A stretch of 64,000 nt of DNA from Xestospongia bergquistia (GCA_963965975.1 OZ014419.1:4305677-4369676); one strand, 5' to 3'. Numbered from the stretch's first letter, positions 1-14,479 are shown. Translations and numbers: made by a program. The notes: a model not told the origin generated them from the letters alone.

Positions 1-481
1 ACAACTACAGTACAGGACAAATACTTTAATTGCTACAGGGTTAGATAAATACAGGCCCCAAATCACTACCTACTAAGGCACCACAGAAATAAATACCTGA
101 TTCAACATTGACAGTTTTAGTAAATTGAATTAAAATCATTTTAATACAGTATTAGTACCTTTATTTTGACTGGAACCAAAATAAAAATGAAGTACTAAAA
201 TTACTTTTACTTCAAGTAAAACAACACTAGTAGAGCTCATGTTAAATGTCTAATGTTTCTTATATAATTAACAGTTATCATCATCATTTTACTGTATGGT
301 ACACATAAATCTATGATAACAAATCAGTAATATCAAACTTATATCATCATATTACACCTACATTTTTTAATAATTAGTTATACTGTGATACAATTTAAAG
401 CATTAGTCAACATACTTTACCAGTACAGTCTATGTGCATGTATTACTTTGTATTGTGTTGTTAATGTGCCAATGTCTTCAG
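1..481. other. AT-rich non-coding sequence, probably intron
   Basis: I see no coding exon here. The last 60 bases resemble the sequences just upstream of the ankyrin exons at 4222, 9934 and 12065 and end in AG at 480-481, so this is most likely the 3' part of an intron of the ankyrin gene. The gene therefore starts outside the window. Confidence 0.6.
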
Positions 482-580
482 ATCAACTGGACTCCTTTGC
501 ATTATGCTGCTCAATATGGAGAAACTGAAGTTGCTGTACTTTTGATTAATAATGGAGCTAATCTAGATGCTGTTGATGAG
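482..580 (+). CDS. Ankyrin-repeat exon 1 (of those visible)
   Basis: This exon is 99 bp and encodes exactly one 33-residue ankyrin repeat in phase 0. It starts INWTPLHYAAQYG and ends ANLDAVDE, so the TPLH helix-start motif and the inter-repeat turn are both present. The acceptor AG is at 480-481 and the donor GT follows at 581 (GTTGGT, weaker than the others). It belongs to the gene ending at 17071. Ankyrin repeats form a protein-binding solenoid; the ligand cannot be read from sequence. Confidence 0.85.
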
Positions 581-2382
581 GTTGGTATCAAATATTTACT
601 ATACTAAATACTAGTGATGTCGTCATTACAGTCTCAATTTTATCAGCTTACATTACAATTATTTGATCATTTCAACATTACCATTACATTTACTTCAACA
701 ACAATCAATCACAACTACAACTACTTTTCTACAATTAAAATTATCATTACTTATACAGTCTTTGAAGAGTATTATGTCAACATTTTCTTAAATATAGGTA
801 TATTTATGTAATCACATAGACTGCCTAATAAAAATTGTTGCTCTGCAACTTTGAAAGTTTTAGTGGCTAGATATTAAAACAATACAGTTATTACTAACTG
901 GCAATGGTAGGTTAGCAATATCAATTTAATTAAATCAACCAGCAACAAAGATGACTTTACTTTATAAACATTAGAAAATAATATCTGACTATTGTTCATA
1001 CTTTATTATTTGAATACGATACTCCAAATGTGAAGGCTTGCAAGTGCTTAGAATGAATGTTTAAAAATAGCATAATCACTTAGTATTTTACATTAATATA
1101 ACACAATGCACTTATGAGCAGAATTCATTTATATCTTATATTCTGAGTAAAGAATATTCGCTTGTTCCACTGATATTACATTAGTTCTAGTTATACACTA
1201 ATTATCTCAGTATTACAGGACTACAACTGTAATATCTTCATAGAGCACTAATGCTTTTGGCTGGAGTTGGTAATTTATATTATGAGAAATGAGAAGACTC
1301 CACAATAATCATGAGTCAAGTCTAATAAGAGGCTATCCTTCACACATAAATTCAATATAATATTTTATTTAATACTATGACCACATCCCTTCTTTAATCC
1401 TTACTGATAATATGACTAGAATGTTAGACATTTGTCATATTGACTTTATATATCAAAAATTAATGCATTAATGTCATTTCATATATAGAGTTAACACTGT
1501 GGTTTAACACTCCTTTGAATATTGCAATTTATATTTGTGTTTCATAAGAACAACAGTATTAATTAAATAAATTAACACATGCAACAATAATGTAAACTAG
1601 CATTGTTTTAAAATATAGAAGAAAATTATCACAATGTTTGAAAATACTGAGGATGGATCATTACAGTATTTTTCACTAATTCATTTAGTCATACTTATAT
1701 CAAAGACAATGATCAGTAATACTGTAAAGAAACTAAGTACTATCTGTTTATTGTTTAGATTAGTCTGCTAGACTAACAAACTTAAAATTAACAGTAAGCT
1801 TGTGTTTGATAAGTTCTACCTTTAGATTAAGGCTTGTCAAGCCATGACAAAGGCTCTAAATAATTACAAACTGTTTCTCTCTTGTCAAAAGCTATAAACC
1901 AAAACAATTAAATTCTTGTTTGGTAGTGTGTTGTCCACTCAAGTTTTCTTTATACACAAATGGGCTAAATATCACTTTGTCATATATGCTGCTCATCCTA
2001 TGACTATTGAAAGCTCGTTAGTTGGTGTGAACAAATCAGACATTACAAGTTTTAAATTTTAATTGTCAGTTTTGTTGCATAAAACTTAAGGATTAAGATT
2101 ATTGTTATAAAAGTAGAACATTGACACCCATTTTTACATTCATTGTGAGACTATATTTTAAGCATAGAAATATAAGCTATGTCACAGTAGGACAAATGCT
2201 TTAATCTCCAAACATATCATAGCTGGTGATCATGAATGCTGTTGCTAACATCACAGTAAACATCAACCTCTCTAAAAATATTACTGATAAGACAATGAAT
2301 CATTTACCTACCTGATATAATGTATCATTGAATATATTTCTATAAAAATAAATTGATCATAAATATTTACATTTTTATATAG

Positions 2383-2481
2383 AGTAAGAATACTCCACTT
2401 CACAAGGCTGCTTACCATGGCCACAGTGATGTAGCTGATATACTTATAAAAGCTGGCGCATCACTAGATGCTGTTAACAAT
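2383..2481 (+). CDS. Ankyrin-repeat exon 2
   Basis: The exon is 99 bp, phase 0 to phase 0, and encodes one repeat beginning SKNTPLHKAAYHGHS and ending GASLDAVNN. The acceptor AG is at 2381-2382 and the donor GTATGT starts at 2482. Together with the exon at 7104 it forms a sub-type (SKNTPLH..AAY.G.S) distinct from the other four exons, which suggests an ancestral two-repeat unit. Confidence 0.88.
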
Positions 2482-4221
2482 GTATGTATCTCCATTATTA
2501 AACATCATCTTATCATTTATATACAAGGCTTATTTTGTATGTAATGTTGTTATTACTGCATTTAATTATGTAGTTTTTTGTGATTTAGTGACCTACTATA
2601 CCTTTTTATGTAAATACTCCTAAAATAATTACAATAACAAAAAAAAAGATTATTGTGGTAGCTATAATTAATTGAAGATCACACAGTGCCCATAATGTAC
2701 ACTGATAATGTCAGAGATTATAAACAAGTTGTTGTATGTAGTAAAGTCACATTTTGCTTGAAGTTGTGCATATGGGGTGCTTGACTGACCACATGACAAT
2801 AATTAGCCTATAAGCTAGAATTAAACTTCAAAAGCCTGCATATTAGTACAGTATAAACAACATGGCTGCTCATTTTGTAAGTGAATTCATTTCACACTCT
2901 CAATAGCAACAAAGTGAGAATACCAGGACACTGTTTATTACTTAAAGAAATATGTTCTGATACTATACATTTAGAGATGAAGTATAGTTGTATAATAGAA
3001 TTTTCTGAATGTTTTTGACTTTAATAAGCGTACAACATGGACAATAAATCTTAATAAACTACTGTTCATATTAATTATATTATTTTAATAACAATAACAA
3101 CAAGAAATGATAGAGTACATCACCAACAAAATAGTTAACTCAGTATTGCTACAAACAGATATTTTGTGTGCTCCTGTTGTATTTTGTTGTATTTATACCA
3201 TAATTTTACTGTACAACGTGTAATATATTGAACTGTGAAACATGCAATGGAGACATATGAATATGCTATCATTACTTATAAAAGTTATTACTTGAGACAT
3301 TCCATATATGCAGTAGTTGATAATGGATTTATACTATGTGAGAAGGTCTAGTCAGAGATAGTATGATATTTATGTATGTGATGGAACTCATAGCTACATA
3401 AAAAATTGTAGGGATTGGAGTATGAAGTACCCATGTCAAAAAAATTGAAATGTCTACTTTTGCTATGCTAGTTACATTAGAAGTTTAATATACAGACTTG
3501 AGCAAAGACTGTCAAAAACACTGACTATGTAATAATAAACTCTAACTGAATTATTGCTAATTGTACAGAAAAGTTATCCTTTCTACACCATAATAACAGG
3601 CTATGGGTAACAGCATTAACATGCCTACAATCTTAGCACTAACTAGTCAGTGCTATTGCTTTGTCTATTTTTCTTTGTTTTGTAAGTTTAATGATCCACT
3701 GTTTTATCTACAGATATGATAAACAAAGTATACCATCAGATTTATATTGACAGCATTAAGTAGCCTTTTATGGTAAAAGTAATCGATTGTTAGTTATAAT
3801 GGGTAGAATCTTGTGCAAAATTTCTTTTAAGTTTCTCTGTTGATATAATAACATGTGCATACTGCTTCATATCATATTGTAGAGACTTTGAAAATTAGTA
3901 TTATTGATTTTATTGTGAAAAACCTTTTATGAACTGGAGATATAATAGAATTTGTGTCTACATTTTCTATGGTACAAGTTTATCCTCTTTGCAATTTTAA
4001 GTCAATATTAGAAGTCATAGCTTGTTTATTTAGTTACACTATACAATAATGTATTATACAAGCAACTTGGTTGTAGAAACATGTACCATACTACATGCAC
4101 AGGAATTAACAGTCATTTTGTGATACATTAATATTAGCCAACATTTTGTCACAGTGTACCAGTACAGTCTGTGTACATGTGTTACTTTGTATAGATTATT
4201 AATATTGTCTATAACTTTTAG

Positions 4222-4320
4222 AACATGATAACTCCTTTGCATGATACCATATGTAATGGAAGGACTGAAGTTGTAGCACTCTTGATTAAAAGCAGAGCAA
4301 ATCTAAATGCAGTTGATAAA
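4222..4320 (+). CDS. Ankyrin-repeat exon 3
   Basis: The exon is 99 bp in phase 0 and encodes one repeat (NMITPLHDTICNGRTEV to ANLNAVDK). The acceptor is at 4220-4221 and the donor is GTGAGT at 4321. Helix 1 has DTI where the consensus has alanines, so this repeat is more diverged than its sisters at 482, 9934 and 12065, but the frame is open. Confidence 0.83.
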
Positions 4321-7103
4321 GTGAGTGCCATATAAATTAACTTCATACATCACATATAATGTTGTCAAAATTATGATTTAGCACCTCATCTTTGCAAGGT
4401 ATCATACCCGTATATACAATAATATTAATAATAATACTTTTGTGTGTATAACATGCATGACACTTAATGATTGGTACATTTAGTTAGCATTGATACAACT
4501 TCATATAAGATAAATTTTAATATCAGTAGAGAAGGCAAATTCTTTCCATGTTAGTGAATTCTAAAAATCAATGACATGCATGCTTATTTTAAACAAGCAA
4601 TTCAATTGCATTCCAAAACCTTATTATCCATGTGTGAGAATATTCTAAGATTTACTTTGAAAGATATAGCACAAACTCTAACCAAAAGTGTATGATTAAT
4701 CTTCATCTTCTATTGTGTACCTGTGTGTCAAAAATTGATGATAATGTTTACCTTTCCAATAAAGTACCTGCTCAATATGAATCATTATGTTGTTTCACAT
4801 TCATTTGAAGTCTTATAAGCATTTTTGCTGCCGGACACACAGTATTAATAATGGCTTTTGGATCATATCTTAACTATATTTTTATGTCTACATTTCAGCT
4901 TGCTTTGTTAAGTTATATTGTTGTATGTGACAATTAAAAGTGAAGAGTGACTGACACATATAGCAACCAGTAAATTTATGAACATTAATCATTAGTTCTA
5001 CAACGATTAATATAATTGGTCATGCTTGAAGTGTCTCGTTATCTGCTTCTTTGCCTATATTTTTAGTATTAAATACTATCAGTCATCCTCAGACAATGCA
5101 GTTTTGAACATAGCTCTAGTCAAGTATTTGTAGCAGAACAAGATTTAATCTACACTAAAAATGAAAGATAAAATTAAATTGCACATAATAAAGTTCTAAC
5201 ATTGATTATTATGCCAACTAAACCAAACACAATGTATATATCCTCATCACATTTGACATATGACAAGCATGGTACATTTTTGTTGTAACAAGACAATAAC
5301 ATTTATTTAAATAATTGCTACTACTCACAAAAGTGAATTAACTAACATTCAAAACTTCAGTAACAATTGTCAATTTTTGTGTCATATAATTCACAGCCAG
5401 CTACTTCTATCTATCATTTTTTTCATCATGATTTCATCCATTTTTGTCTGATGAGCGGTCATAATGCAAGGATGTTATCCAAAGTACTTTACATTTCTAT
5501 GTGGGTGGAGTTAACAAGACACATTGTACAACACAAAGCAATCTTACAATGTTTTCATTAAAATCACTCTTTAACACAAAAAAATGTCAATTATACAAGA
5601 ATATAATGTAACAAGGCTTCTAGATATTCTAATACATGGCACTGTTTCAGTTTATATGAATTGATCAATGGTTCCAAATGAATAAATGTACCACCTTGGT
5701 TATTGTCATCAAATAAAGCTAATTATGATACATTATATCTGTAGTCAGTATCATGTCTGATGTAGGTGTATGTTATAATTGAGTCTTAATCCCCAAATTT
5801 GAAATTTTTATATAATATAACCTCACAAAGATTAATACTATACTATATTAACTATGAATAATAAACAAATATATTAAGCTGTTCTAGAACAGGTTACAAA
5901 CAGGATTTCTTGTCATTAACAAAGAACCAACAAATAGGGCTTCATATAGAGATATTTTCTTTATAATAATAATATCAATGACCTATTCATGTGTTCTGTT
6001 GACATCATATTAGTCTTAGCTATACTCTAATTACCTCAAATATTGTTGGACTACAACCATAATACCTTCACTGGATACTAATACTGGTCACTGGAGTTGA
6101 CAGTTTACATTATAGTAATGGATATTATGGAGTTGATATTGTAGACTGAATAAGATGATGATTTTGAATCTTGTCTATTCAAGAGCAGTCCTTACCAAAA
6201 TTTATATGTATTTAATACTCTAAACACACCCCTCTATAATCATAAACACTTATAATATGACTGGACATATATGACAATTGTTTAATTCTGTTAGTATATA
6301 AAACTAAATGCACTATTTTCTCATGGTTGATATCATGTATAGAGACTACACCCTGTGGTTTGACATTTGTTTGGAACATTGCAATTTTTGTGTTTCATAA
6401 TAACAGCAGTATTAATATTAATTGACACATGTGGAAATAACTCAAACTAACAATGTCTCAATGTATATGAGAACTTTTATGACAACGTCTCAAAATACTA
6501 AGGACAATTCTTTGTGTACATTTCACCTCTTCATTTAGTCACATCTATATCAATGAAAACTATTAGTAATATTATAGAGCAGTTTGATTGCTAGATCATT
6601 CTTTTAGACTGATAAAATTATAATTATTGGATTACTTCTGTCTACTTTTATAGTTGTTAGTTTCAGGTTTGTAAAGTGATCATGAAGACTTTAAGCCTTG
6701 TATACAAACTGAAAGAATTTTTTAAAAAATAATGTATTATTTAGTCATACTCTGTACACACAAGCTTCATTTATAGACCTAAAGGGTGGATCTTGGGTTA
6801 TCATATAGACCACTCATTCTATGTCATTATCATCTATTCAAATTTCCCTAGTAGGTGCAGACAGTCAGACATTACACTGTGGACCTTGCTTTAAGTTTTA
6901 CTTGTCAGTTTTGTTGCATAAAAATAAGGATTACATTATATAGTTATAGTAATGAGATCATTGACGACACATTTGTTATGAGACTATAAATAAGTAGATA
7001 AAAGCTATGTAACATAATTGGACAAACATTTAAATCTACAAACATAGTCACAATGAATACTAATGTATGATTGATCATAAATACTGACATATCCTTTATT
7101 TAG

Positions 7104-7202
7104 AGCAAGAATACTCCTCTTCACTGGGCTGCTTACAAAGGCTATTCTGAGATAGCTCAAATGCTAATAAATTCGGGGGCATTACTAGATGCCATTGACA
7201 AA
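7104..7202 (+). CDS. Ankyrin-repeat exon 4
   Basis: The exon is 99 bp in phase 0 (SKNTPLHWAAYKGYSEIA to GALLDAIDK). The acceptor is at 7102-7103 and the donor GTAAGG begins at 7203. It is closest to the exon at 2383 in residues and in the flanking intron, and also to the minus-strand exon at 52870-52968 in the second locus. Confidence 0.88.
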
Positions 7203-9933
7203 GTAAGGATTAACGTTATTGAGCATGTTGTCTATGACTATATTTTGTATGTAATGCTGTTAGTAATACTTGTAATTTTATAGTTATTTGTGACTTATAT
7301 AAGTTTTATATGCTAAAACTCTTACAAAAACAAATTTCAAAGTGATTATTGTAGTAGTTATATCAAAAGAGATTGATTTAGTACCTGTAATGTACAGCGT
7401 CCATTAAATTTTACATAATTTAGATGGTCTGGCTGATGTCAGAGATTATAAAAAATTATTGTTTTAGTGTGTAGCAAAGTCCTGTTGTTTTTAAATTTGT
7501 TCATGTGGGTATGGATTTGACTGACCCAATCTCATCAATTAGTCTATAAGGTAGAATAAAATTGTCTCCAACTTTCAAAAGACTTCATATCAACACATTA
7601 TAAACAGCATGGCTATATTTAATATAACCTTCAATATGTTTATTCCATTCTGTTACTTGATTTGTTTGAAACTCACGTTAGCAACAAAGTGAATATCACA
7701 GGATACTATTTATTACTTAGAGAAATGTACTCTGACATTTTACATTGAGAGACAAAGTGTGCTTGTAAAATAGAATTTTCAGAATGTTAATTACATTAAT
7801 AATCTTATAAAATGATATATGAAGTGGATCATGATAAACTATTGCCCATATTAATCATAATATTTTAATAACAATTAACAACAATAAATTATAGAGTACA
7901 TCATTTACAAAATAGTTGACTCAGCATTGACACAAACAGATATTACATGTGTTCCTGTAGCTTTTACACCATGCTCCTTCTAATTATAATATCTGTCTTA
8001 TGTACAGTACAACATGTAATATATTGTACTGTAAAAAATACACTGGACACATATTAATATGCCCTTATTGCTTGTCAAAGTTACGATTTGAAACAGATAA
8101 TTTATGCAGTAGCTAAAAATAGACTTAAATTTTTACTCTAGTCATAGATATTATGACATTTTTGCTGTACATACTGGAAGTCATATTTACAAAAAAATTC
8201 TAGGGAGAGGATTACAAAGTGCCCACATAAAAAATAGAAAGCCTACTTTTTCCCATGCTAGTTAGCTTGCTTGATTGAAACAAGTTCTTTGAGTAAGGAC
8301 TGCCTAAAACACTGTCTGTATGTAGTATGGCTCAGTTATTTCTCATTGTACTGATTTACTCTAGTGCTGACTTGAATAACTCAAGTAAAATTATTGTTTC
8401 TGCACCATGATAACAGGCTATGGGTAACTGAAACATTGGTACAGTACCAAAAATATGCTTTTTTAGCCGGTGGTATTTGTGACAACTTTCAAAAAGTGGC
8501 AACAGAGATAAAAGAAACTACAATTACTTCTTTAGCACAGATATCTCAGACATTAAAGTCAAAGCAAATATCCAGTTGTCAGGATGGGTGTCTAAATATA
8601 GCAACATGACTCATGTAGGAAGAATAAACATTTCGTGATCAATCCTCCCTATCCCTTTTTTATATAAAAAATATATGATAAAAATTTTGTTTGAATACAT
8701 ACATTAGTGTCTTTTTTATTAATAGTTTATGGTATAAATGATAGCCAGTTCATTTGCACCCAGCGTTTAGACTTTCAACCATAATTTCCAGAAAAGGATC
8801 AATAGAGCATTTGCAAATACTATAAGATCACTGTCAGCTCAATTCAGGTAGCGTAGAGAAATCCTGGATGCTCTTTGAGAAAATCTAATGTGATTTATTT
8901 TATCATTGTCCTCATGAAAGTGTCAGTAAATATGCAAAAACAAGTTAAAGAGAAAGATTCAAACATTATCAGCAGACAAGGCAGTTTATTGTTATATTTC
9001 ATGTCATAGAAGTAGCCTGTAAAATCTATGACTTCCACTACATGTACTAGAGGTTCATCTTATGTGTGGGTAGACTCATAACTACCAATAGAATAATCAG
9101 CACTAATATATCTACAACCCTAGAACTAACTACTCAGTGCCATTGTGTCATCTATTTCTTATCTTGTATAAGTTTAATGGTTGGTTGTTAATCTACACCT
9201 ATAACAGCAACAAAGTAGATCATCAGATTTATATTAAGAGCATAAAGTAGGCTTTTATGGTAGAAATAATTCTGATTGTTAGTCATTTCTAGAAACTACA
9301 TCACTACTATAAATTATGAAAGTACTTGTAGTGTCATTCCAAGTCATTTGAATAACAAGTAAAAACATTAGATAAATCAGAACGTCACTTACTAAATTGT
9401 TCACTTAATATTACCTCATATGATGTTCTTTTATGTCATTTCACTTTGTAATTCCTCCATCTTATTAATACTCTGCATTCCTTAATATTATTATAAAATT
9501 ATAATACAGAATTATCATGCATACAGTCTTGTGCAGAATATACCTCTTTATTTCTTCATATACCATAATAACATGTGCATAATGCCTTATACCATATTGT
9601 TGAGATTTCGAAAATTAATATCGATGAGATTATTGTGAAAAACCTTTATGAACTGGAGATTATAATGGTTTGGTGTTAATCTACATTTCCTATAGTAGAT
9701 GTTCTTTCCTGTCTGTTATGTCATGTTAACATGAGATGTCATACCTTGTTTGTTTAGTGTGTGAAAATGTATTATACAAGCAAACTGGATGTAAAAACCT
9801 GTACCATACTACCCCCATATAACAGTAATTAACAGTTATTCTGTGATACATTAGTATTAGCCAAAATTTTGTTATAGTGAACTAATACAGTCTATATACA
9901 TATATTACTTTGTATTTTTTCTATATATTTTAG

Positions 9934-10032
9934 AACAAGAGGACTCCTTTGCATGTTGCTGCACGTAATGGAAAGACAGAAGTTGCTACACTTTTGATCA
10001 ACAGCAGAGCTAATCTACATGCAGTTGATAAA
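9934..10032 (+). CDS. Ankyrin-repeat exon 5
   Basis: The exon is 99 bp in phase 0 (NKRTPLHVAARNGKTEVA to ANLHAVDK). The acceptor is at 9932-9933 after a TATATATTTT tract, and the donor GTTAGT is at 10033. It is nearly the same type as the exon at 12065, and the introns around both are paralogous, so this looks like one of the youngest duplications in the gene. Confidence 0.9.
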
Positions 10033-10392
10033 GTTAGTACCATATAAATTTTATTTTATACATCACATATAATATTGTCATGTACATAAAATCAAGATGT
10101 AGCACTTGTCTTTACAAGATGACATACTTGTATATATAATAATAATACTCCTGTGTGTCTTACATGTGAATGGTACTTATAGTTAGCACTGACATAATTT
10201 CTTATTATATAGTCTTTGATCTCAACAGAGATGGCAAATTTTGTTTTACCCATGTTAGTGAATGTTAAAAATTCGTAGTAATTTACCTCTTTTTGTTATG
10301 CATGTTTCATTTTAAAAACAAGTGTTTTGAGCAACAGTTGCTCTTCCCACAGACTGTACATTTGATATTATAAAAGGAAGCTGGCTAGAAGA

Positions 10393-10512
10393 CTTGAACT
10401 TGTTGCTCTGTGTCCTGAATTTTGATACATTGGATATCCTTCTCAGCAGCTTCAATTTTGTCACCTATTTCAATGGGTTGAGTAAAGAGAACATTAACTT
10501 TAAAACCCATGC
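10393..10512 (-). other. Antisense open stretch inside an intron, unrecognised
   Basis: On the minus strand this stretch reads open for about 40 codons and includes VNVLFTQPIEIGDKIEAAEK, with a charged, protein-like composition and a stop at its end. It lies inside the intron after the exon at 9934. I do not recognise it. It could be a fragment of an inserted gene or chance. Confidence 0.2.
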
Positions 10513-12064
10513 CACAATTCCATGAACCTATCTTATAACTTTTTATTCAGATACATTTCAAAGGAGCAATTTATATACAGTTTCTTTAATATAGCCAAAT
10601 ACACTGATACTATCTTACTTGCTGACTGATTTCTATAATGAAAATTGAGAAGTAATGTTGCAAATACTTCACTTTTACAAGAATGTAGCATATATTTTAT
10701 AGGCTACCTGCTGCTTTCTTCATTCTTTCTACTATCCACTTTATGATCCACTTACTTCAATTTCTTTAATTGGTTATTCAATTATATATTACAATCAGTC
10801 TTGTCAACAATAGCATGAGGAAACCTTGTTTACTTCCAATGGGTCACATTTCATTATAGCTAAATTTTCCACTAAAATTGTCTCAATCTCTTCATCATGA
10901 ATTGACTTATACTCTCTGTAGCATGCAATGGTAAAGTATTTTCATTACCATTACTTTTAGTTACTATAACTTACATAAGTATCCAGAACATTATAGTTTA
11001 AAGGCCAAGATACAATCTGATATATCACCTAGCAAATATCCAGGAATGAAGAAGACCATGTGACAATGATTTTGCTACAGGTATATAGTCTTTATGAGGG
11101 CATATACTTAAGAATTCTTGTAAAACCGACACTGATTGGCTACTTATGTAGAGATTTTATATTGTTTCTGTCTTCATTCATACCTTTTTCTTTTGTTTTT
11201 GGGATTGTCATCCCTACATGTTTCCATTTTAAATTGCTTTATATTATCTTATAGTAAGTATTTCAATTGTATAAAAAATACTTTTAATAACACAAAGTAA
11301 TTGTGGCATTTATGAAAGGAACAATTCTTATTGTAAATCAATTCAAAGAATTATAACTTTAGTATAAACTACAAAACTACTGTAGTGTCATTCAAACTCA
11401 CTTGAAAAGAAACAGAAACATTAAATACTTTACTTAATATTATCTCATCCAGATATTACATTTTGTCCGTTTGGCTTTCTTATGACACTCAATGATTCCT
11501 AGTTCTTATGAGTACTGTGCATTCCTGAATGTAACATAAACAATACAAAATATATTTTACAATTGTAATACAGAATTATAATCCAAAGGTCTTGTGCAAA
11601 ATTTCATTGAAGTTCATCTTTATAAAAACATGTGCTTACAGTTTCATAACATATTGTAGAGAATTTAAAATTGATATTATTGAATTTATTGCAAAACTCT
11701 TCATAAAACGGAGATTGTAATGGATTTTGTGTTAATTTACATTTTTGGATGAGCATGTTCCCTCCTGTTTGCCATTCTCCAATCTGTATACACATGTCAT
11801 GATAATGTTGTCTCTGTATACTCCAGATTAATGTTATATCAACATAGAAGTTATAGCATTATTATACAATTATTTTTTGTGCAAATGTTTTATACAAATA
11901 AACCGGTTGTATATAACTAGTACCATACTACACCTACATAACAGTATTTAACAGTTTTTCTCTGATACATTAGGAATAGCCAACATTTGGACATAGTGTA
12001 CCAGTACAGCCTATGTACATGTATTACTTTGTATTGTGTTAATAAAGGTGTCTATATATTTTAG

Positions 12065-12163
12065 GACAAGAGAACTCCTTTGCATCTTGCTGCAAGTAAG
12101 GGAGAGACTGAAGTTGCTGCGCTTTTGGTTAACAGAGGAGCTAATCTAAATGCTGATGATAAA
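12065..12163 (+). CDS. Ankyrin-repeat exon 6
   Basis: The exon is 99 bp in phase 0 (DKRTPLHLAASKGETEVA to ANLNADDK). The acceptor is at 12063-12064 and the donor GTTAGT is at 12164. This is the last full ankyrin exon before the partial repeat at 14480. Confidence 0.9.
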
Positions 12164-14052
12164 GTTAGTACCATATACATTTAATTCATACATCACATAT
12201 AATGTTGTCATTTACTTATAATCATGATGTAGCACCTTCTCTCGAGTGTTGTACTTGTATATATAATAATAATACTCTTGTTTGTATAACGTATATGACA
12301 CCTAGTGGTTGTTATGCTTTTGCTTGCATTGATATAACACCTAAAAATGGTCCTTGACTTGCATGTTTCTTGTAAACAAAACATGCAATTGCATTTGCAA
12401 AACAGCCCGGTACTGTCTGTGATTATTCTAGAATTTACTTCACAAGAACATATTATAAAACAAAAACTGCAGGTTGACTTTAGTTGACATTATCACCCTT
12501 GACCATTCTGTTCAACATCAACTGTAAATACATGAACCTAGTAAAGTTGACTATAGTTCTTAAGAATAGCCAAAGAGTCAGAGAGGGGTACTGATGGGAA
12601 GAGTTGTCTCTTCTTGCACTTTGTAATTACTGAAACTCATGGTATCAATCTTTCATTCACAATTGAGTGCTGTTGGAGAATATAGTAAGAATTAATGCAT
12701 TAACTACACACCATAGGAAATATAATTCTTGTTATTTTTTAGAAAAAGTCATTTACTAGTTTAGTTTAAAGTATACAATTCTGAGCAGGTTTGATCACTC
12801 CCTTAATTGTAATATTAGCTAGTATGTTCTTTAAAACAGCTTTTATCATTAAGCAGAGTAATTATGTTTCTTACAACAAGGAAAGTTATAAACATTTATT
12901 TTTCCTTATGAATGTTTACACAGCTAATATGGCTTCTAGATAAGTCAAAAAGTATTTCCCCTCTCACCTACTGCTTTCTTGTATTTTTATCTTCTCCTCT
13001 TTTGAAGATCCACTTACTTAACTTTCTTTAATTGGTTATCCAACTCCATATTACATGTAGTCTTGTCAACAAAAACATGAGTATAGCTTGTTATTTTCTT
13101 TCCAATAGCTCACATTTCATTATAGCTAAGTTTTCCAGTAAAATTATCAAATAATTCAATTCATCCTGAATTGAATTATTCTCTCAGTAGCATGAAATTG
13201 CAGATTAATAATTATTTTCATCACCATTGCTTTTAGTGCCTTCATTTTCAACACTTAATGCAAACTCTTCAGATATCATTCTTTTAGAAAAATAATATTT
13301 AGTATAAATTTCAATAGTAGTGTTCACACAATGATAAAGTGTCTCTTAAAATCTTACATAACAATTATCACATTTAAATGACAAATGAAACACAGGTCTT
13401 GTAAATGGATGGCTTAAAACAATGATCATCATCATAAAATTGATTGAGTCTCCACAGATTTGCTAGGTAATTTTAATGATTGTATCAGCAATGGTTCATA
13501 AAGTCAAACCAATGTTATAAATACCCAAAAAGAATGACAACCAAGTAAAATGAAACTTTTTCAAATAAGAAAGATCTAGGAAACAAACAGTAGTGATAAA
13601 AAATAAATTAGTGCAATAAAATTTTTATATATAACCAGAATTTCACAGTAAAAAGTCTGGACTCTTAGCTACAATTTGATATATATTAGTCTTTCAGTGG
13701 TGAATAGCCAGGATTGAAAAGAATCAGGGACCTTTATTTTTATACAGGTATATAGGTTTTCAGAACCATATACTTATGAATTCTAATATTGATGCTCATT
13801 GGGTATCATGTTGTGATTTGATATGGATTTTTTTCATCCATATATGTTTCTCTCGTATTTAGCCTTATCATCCCTACATTTTTTCATCTTTTAAATTGTT
13901 TTATATTACTTGCATTATGTGTTTTGCTTGTGTCAAATAATGCATTTAACAAGCACAAAATAATTGTGGCATGCAATATTATTACAGGTACATGTATTGT
14001 AAAATCAACACATTGTAATTATAAGAATAAGTACATGTTGCTCATATATATA

Positions 14053-14188
14053 TAATAAAAATTAATAGTGCTTCATATTTCTTAATTTAATATTGGACTA
14101 TTAGCAGTAAACATATACACTTATATATTTTTGCTGCTAATAGTCCAATATTGAATTAAGAAATATGTAACAATATTACTTTTTATTA
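14053..14188. repeat. MITE-like hairpin
   Basis: An almost perfect inverted repeat has inner arms at 14074-14107 and 14134-14167 (34 bp, one mismatch) around a 26-nt AT-rich loop. Weaker arm similarity extends outward to TAATAAAAA at both ends. The whole unit is about 136 bp inside an intron. The size, AT content and terminal inverted repeats fit a small non-autonomous DNA transposon or a recently formed palindrome. I cannot identify a target-site duplication with confidence. Confidence 0.65.
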
Positions 14189-14479
14189 AATATACGCTCA
14201 GAGGAGTACATGAATGTTTTGTAACATAGAATCCAAACATGACTAATATTGTGTTAAGTAGAATTATATTTTATAGATAAGAACATAAGCATGAGGTCTT
14301 ATACCTAAGTTTTTATATTTGCCAAGTTGATATGAATAAAATCTACAATCAATCATTTCCATAATCTAGTATACTGCAATATAATAGTGAAGACAAACTA
14401 TTACTTTTACATTGCAAAATAATAGACAGCATATTAGTTTTGATATTGTGTTATTGAATGTCACTTCTTCTTATCACAG

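Larger units (their letters stand above)
581..14479 (+). other. Introns between ankyrin exons, with paralogous blocks
   Basis: The exons are separated by introns of about 1.7-2.9 kb containing no convincing genes. Several intron stretches are copies of each other. A block containing TATTACTTTGTAT precedes the exons at 482, 4222, 9934 and 12065. The sequence after 2482 resembles that after 7203. About 250 bp near 10730-10960 resembles 13005-13240. This shows the repeats were duplicated as exon-plus-intron units. Short ORFs within these introns, for example 8394-8609, have no recognisable homology. Confidence 0.7.

Noticed and set aside
8394..8609. 71-codon plus-strand ORF in an ankyrin intron
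   Set aside because: No homology recognised, no splice context linking it to the gene, and the length is attainable by chance in long introns.
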